Shown piece by piece: positions 5,121 through 6,406 of a stretch of 6,406 nucleotides of DNA. Under the pieces are notes generated by a model that saw only the letters and a list, made by a program, of their open reading frames with translations, was not told the origin of the DNA and ran no database searches. Position numbers and translations under genes: made by a program. Numbering within the stretch: the first letter of the stretch is position 1; each line of letters opens with the position of its first letter. The DNA comes from OMOG01 sp041485845 (GTDB lineage: Bacteria; Acidobacteriota; Terriglobia; Bryobacterales; Bryobacteraceae): assembly GCA_041485845.1 (NCBI GenBank), contig JBGPKH010000532.1:1-6406 (forward strand). The letters run 5' to 3'.

Positions 5121-6212
5121 ATGCACGTTTCGGAAATCGATACCCCGGCCCTCGTCGTCGACCTCGACATCCTGGAGCGCAATTTGCACCGTGTCGCCGA
5201 CTACACCAAGCGGCACGGCCTCCGCCTCCGCCCCCACACCAAGACCCACAAGTCCCCGCGCATCGGCAAGCGCCAGCTCGAATCGGGCGCCGTCGGCCTC
5301 ACCGTCGCCAAGGTGTCGGAGGCCGAAGTCATGCTGGGAGCCGACCCCTCCGACCTCCTGGTCGCCTTCCCCATCATCGGCCGCACCAAGCTCGAGCGCC
5401 TCATGGAAGTGGCGCATCGCACCCGCGTCACCGTGGCGCTGGACAGCACCTTCGCCGCCCGCCAGCTCTCCGACGCCGCGCGCGCCGCGCAGGTGGAGGC
5501 CGGAGTCCTCGCGGAGGTTGATGTCGGGCTCGGACGCGTCGGCGTATCCCCCGGTGCGCTCCTGCAACTCGCTCAGTGCATCGACAAGCTCCCGCACCTT
5601 TCCTTCGAAGGCATTACCTTCTACCCCGGCCAGATCAAGGACGTCGAGGAGTCCGGCCTCCGCGCGCTCGCTCAGGTAGGCGAACTACTACAGTCGATTC
5701 TCTCCCAGTTCCGCGCCGCGGGCCTGGAGGTCAAGATCGTCAGTGGCGGCTCCACCCCCACGCTCTACCACTCGCACGAATTGGCCGGCCTCACCGAGAT
5801 CCGCCCCGGCACCTACGTCTACAACGACGTCAACACCGTCCGCAGCGGCGGCTGCGCCCTCGAGGATTGTGCTGCCGCCGTTCTGGCCACCGTGGTCTCC
5901 ACCGCCCGACCCGGCCAGATGATCGTGGACGGCGGCTCCAAAACATTTTCGTCCGACCGCCTGGCCAACTCGGCCGAGCTCACCTTCGGCCACGTGGTCG
6001 AAGCCCCCGGGGCACGCTTCCACAAGATGAACGAGGAGCACGGCTACGTAGACATCACGCACGCGGAACGGGAATTCTCGATCGGAGACCGCGTCCGCAT
6101 CATTCCCAATCACATCTGCGTCGCGGTCAATCTCCACGAGCAGATGTACGGAATCCGCGGCGACCGCGTGGAAGAGGTGTGGAAGGTGGAAGGCCGGGGC
6201 AAGCTACAGTAA
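5121..6212 (+). CDS. D-threonine aldolase / D-serine dehydratase-like PLP enzyme (DSD1 family)
   Basis: A 363-residue cytoplasmic enzyme of the alanine racemase-like, fold type III PLP family. The N-terminus IDTPALVVDLDILERN (6-21) is the family's entry motif. RPHTKTHKSP (37-46) carries the PLP lysine (K41, the first Lys after RPH). AEVDVGLGRVGV (131-142), FYPGQ (167-171), SGGSTPT (208-214) and RPGTYVYND (228-236) line the cofactor barrel. The C-terminal domain has the metal-binding HxC pair (H331 and C333 in PNHICVAVNLHEQ). Relatives cleave D-threonine and other D-3-hydroxy amino acids to glycine and an aldehyde, or dehydrate D-serine to pyruvate and ammonia. Sequence reading cannot choose between these, so no gene symbol is given. 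The length is normal. The start matches the family, but no Shine-Dalgarno is seen. The permease remnant begins 1 bp after the stop. Confidence 0.93.
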   Translation: MHVSEIDTPALVVDLDILERNLHRVADYTKRHGLRLRPHTKTHKSPRIGKRQLESGAVGLTVAKVSEAEVMLGADPSDLLVAFPIIGRTKLERLMEVAHRTRVTVALDSTFAARQLSDAARAAQVEAGVLAEVDVGLGRVGVSPGALLQLAQCIDKLPHLSFEGITFYPGQIKDVEESGLRALAQVGELLQSILSQFRAAGLEVKIVSGGSTPTLYHSHELAGLTEIRPGTYVYNDVNTVRSGGCALEDCAAAVLATVVSTARPGQMIVDGGSKTFSSDRLANSAELTFGHVVEAPGARFHKMNEEHGYVDITHAEREFSIGDRVRIIPNHICVAVNLHEQMYGIRGDRVEEVWKVEGRGKLQ

Positions 6213-6213
6213 C

Positions 6214-6406
6214 ATGGGGAATCTTCGACAAGATCTCCGCTAAGCGCTGCGCACGCTCGCCCGCGCGCCAGGCTTCACCGCCATCGCGGTCCTCACCCTC
6301 GCCCTGGGAATCGGCGCCAACACCGCGATCTTCAGCCTGGTGCAAGTGCGGCATCCTGAAGCCGCTGCCGTTCCGCGATCCCGCGAAGCTCGTGGCCGTC
6401 TGGGAC
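6214..6406 (+). pseudogene. ADOP/MacB-type ABC transporter permease, N-terminal part, nonsense and frameshift (partial)
   Basis: Translation from ATG 6214 gives MGNLRQDLR, a stop (TAA, 6241-6243), then ALRTLARAPGFTAIAVLT and LALGIGANTAIFSLV. This is the highly typical N-terminus of acidobacterial MacB/FtsX-like permeases, in which 'DLRYALR' is normal, so a Tyr codon has become TAA by one base change. After SLVQVR (to 6351) the reading continues only one base later, from 6353: ILKPLPFRDPAKLVAVWD, the expected continuation of the family (LLKPLPF.DP..L..VW). That implies one extra base near 6341-6352. Intact members are inner-membrane permeases with periplasmic MacB-like domains, of unknown substrate. 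Two lesions within 140 bp suggest a pseudogene, unless the sequence has errors. The rest lies beyond the window. It starts 1 bp after the D-amino-acid enzyme, so it may once have been co-transcribed. Confidence 0.85.

Noticed and set aside
4585..5679. Plus-strand open frame of about 360 codons overlapping two genes
   Set aside because: It runs out of frame across the WYL regulator and the D-amino-acid enzyme, both firmly identified. Its product is Ser/Pro/Arg low-complexity sequence.

Overview
The window looks like chromosomal DNA of a GC-rich acidobacterium, probably of the Solibacter/Bryobacter kind. Three things suggest this: a bacterial Ser/Thr kinase start of the style abundant in that phylum, a DUF3500 protein exported by the Tat route, and the beginning of a MacB/FtsX-type permease with the N-terminus typical of the 'acidobacterial duplicated orphan permease' (ADOP) family. 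The taxonomic call is an inference from protein style only. Apart from the ends, coding density is near complete.

Layout. (1) 1-338, minus: N-terminal part of a Ser/Thr protein kinase that runs off the left edge. (2) 453-841, plus: a compact hicA-hicB type II toxin-antitoxin pair with a start/stop overlap, divergent from the kinase. (3) 4057 down to 838, minus: four tightly packed genes, in transcription order an SDR-fold protein, a small protein of unknown function, a Tat-exported DUF3500 protein and a small secreted protein. The gaps or overlaps between them (7 bp overlap, 26 bp overlap, 22 bp gap) indicate one operon. Its end overlaps the end of hicB by 4 bp. (4) 4100-5047, plus: a DeoR/YafY-type HTH-WYL regulator divergent from that operon. 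The short gap between them holds a 15-bp inverted repeat that is a good candidate operator. (5) 5121-6212, plus: a PLP- and metal-dependent enzyme of the D-threonine aldolase/D-serine dehydratase family, preceded by a perfect 9-bp hairpin. (6) 6214-6406, plus: the start of an ADOP-type permease that carries a stop codon at codon 10 and a one-base frameshift, so it appears to be a pseudogene (or an assembly error).

The genes most likely to work together are the WYL regulator and the divergent SDR operon (local control through the shared promoter), and HicA with HicB. No link between the D-amino-acid enzyme and its neighbours is evident. I see no CRISPR array, tRNA, rRNA or insertion sequence. 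Most of the window is ordinary. The points most worth a second look are the SDR protein whose catalytic YxxxK appears to be HxxxH, the palindrome between it and the regulator, and the doubly broken permease.
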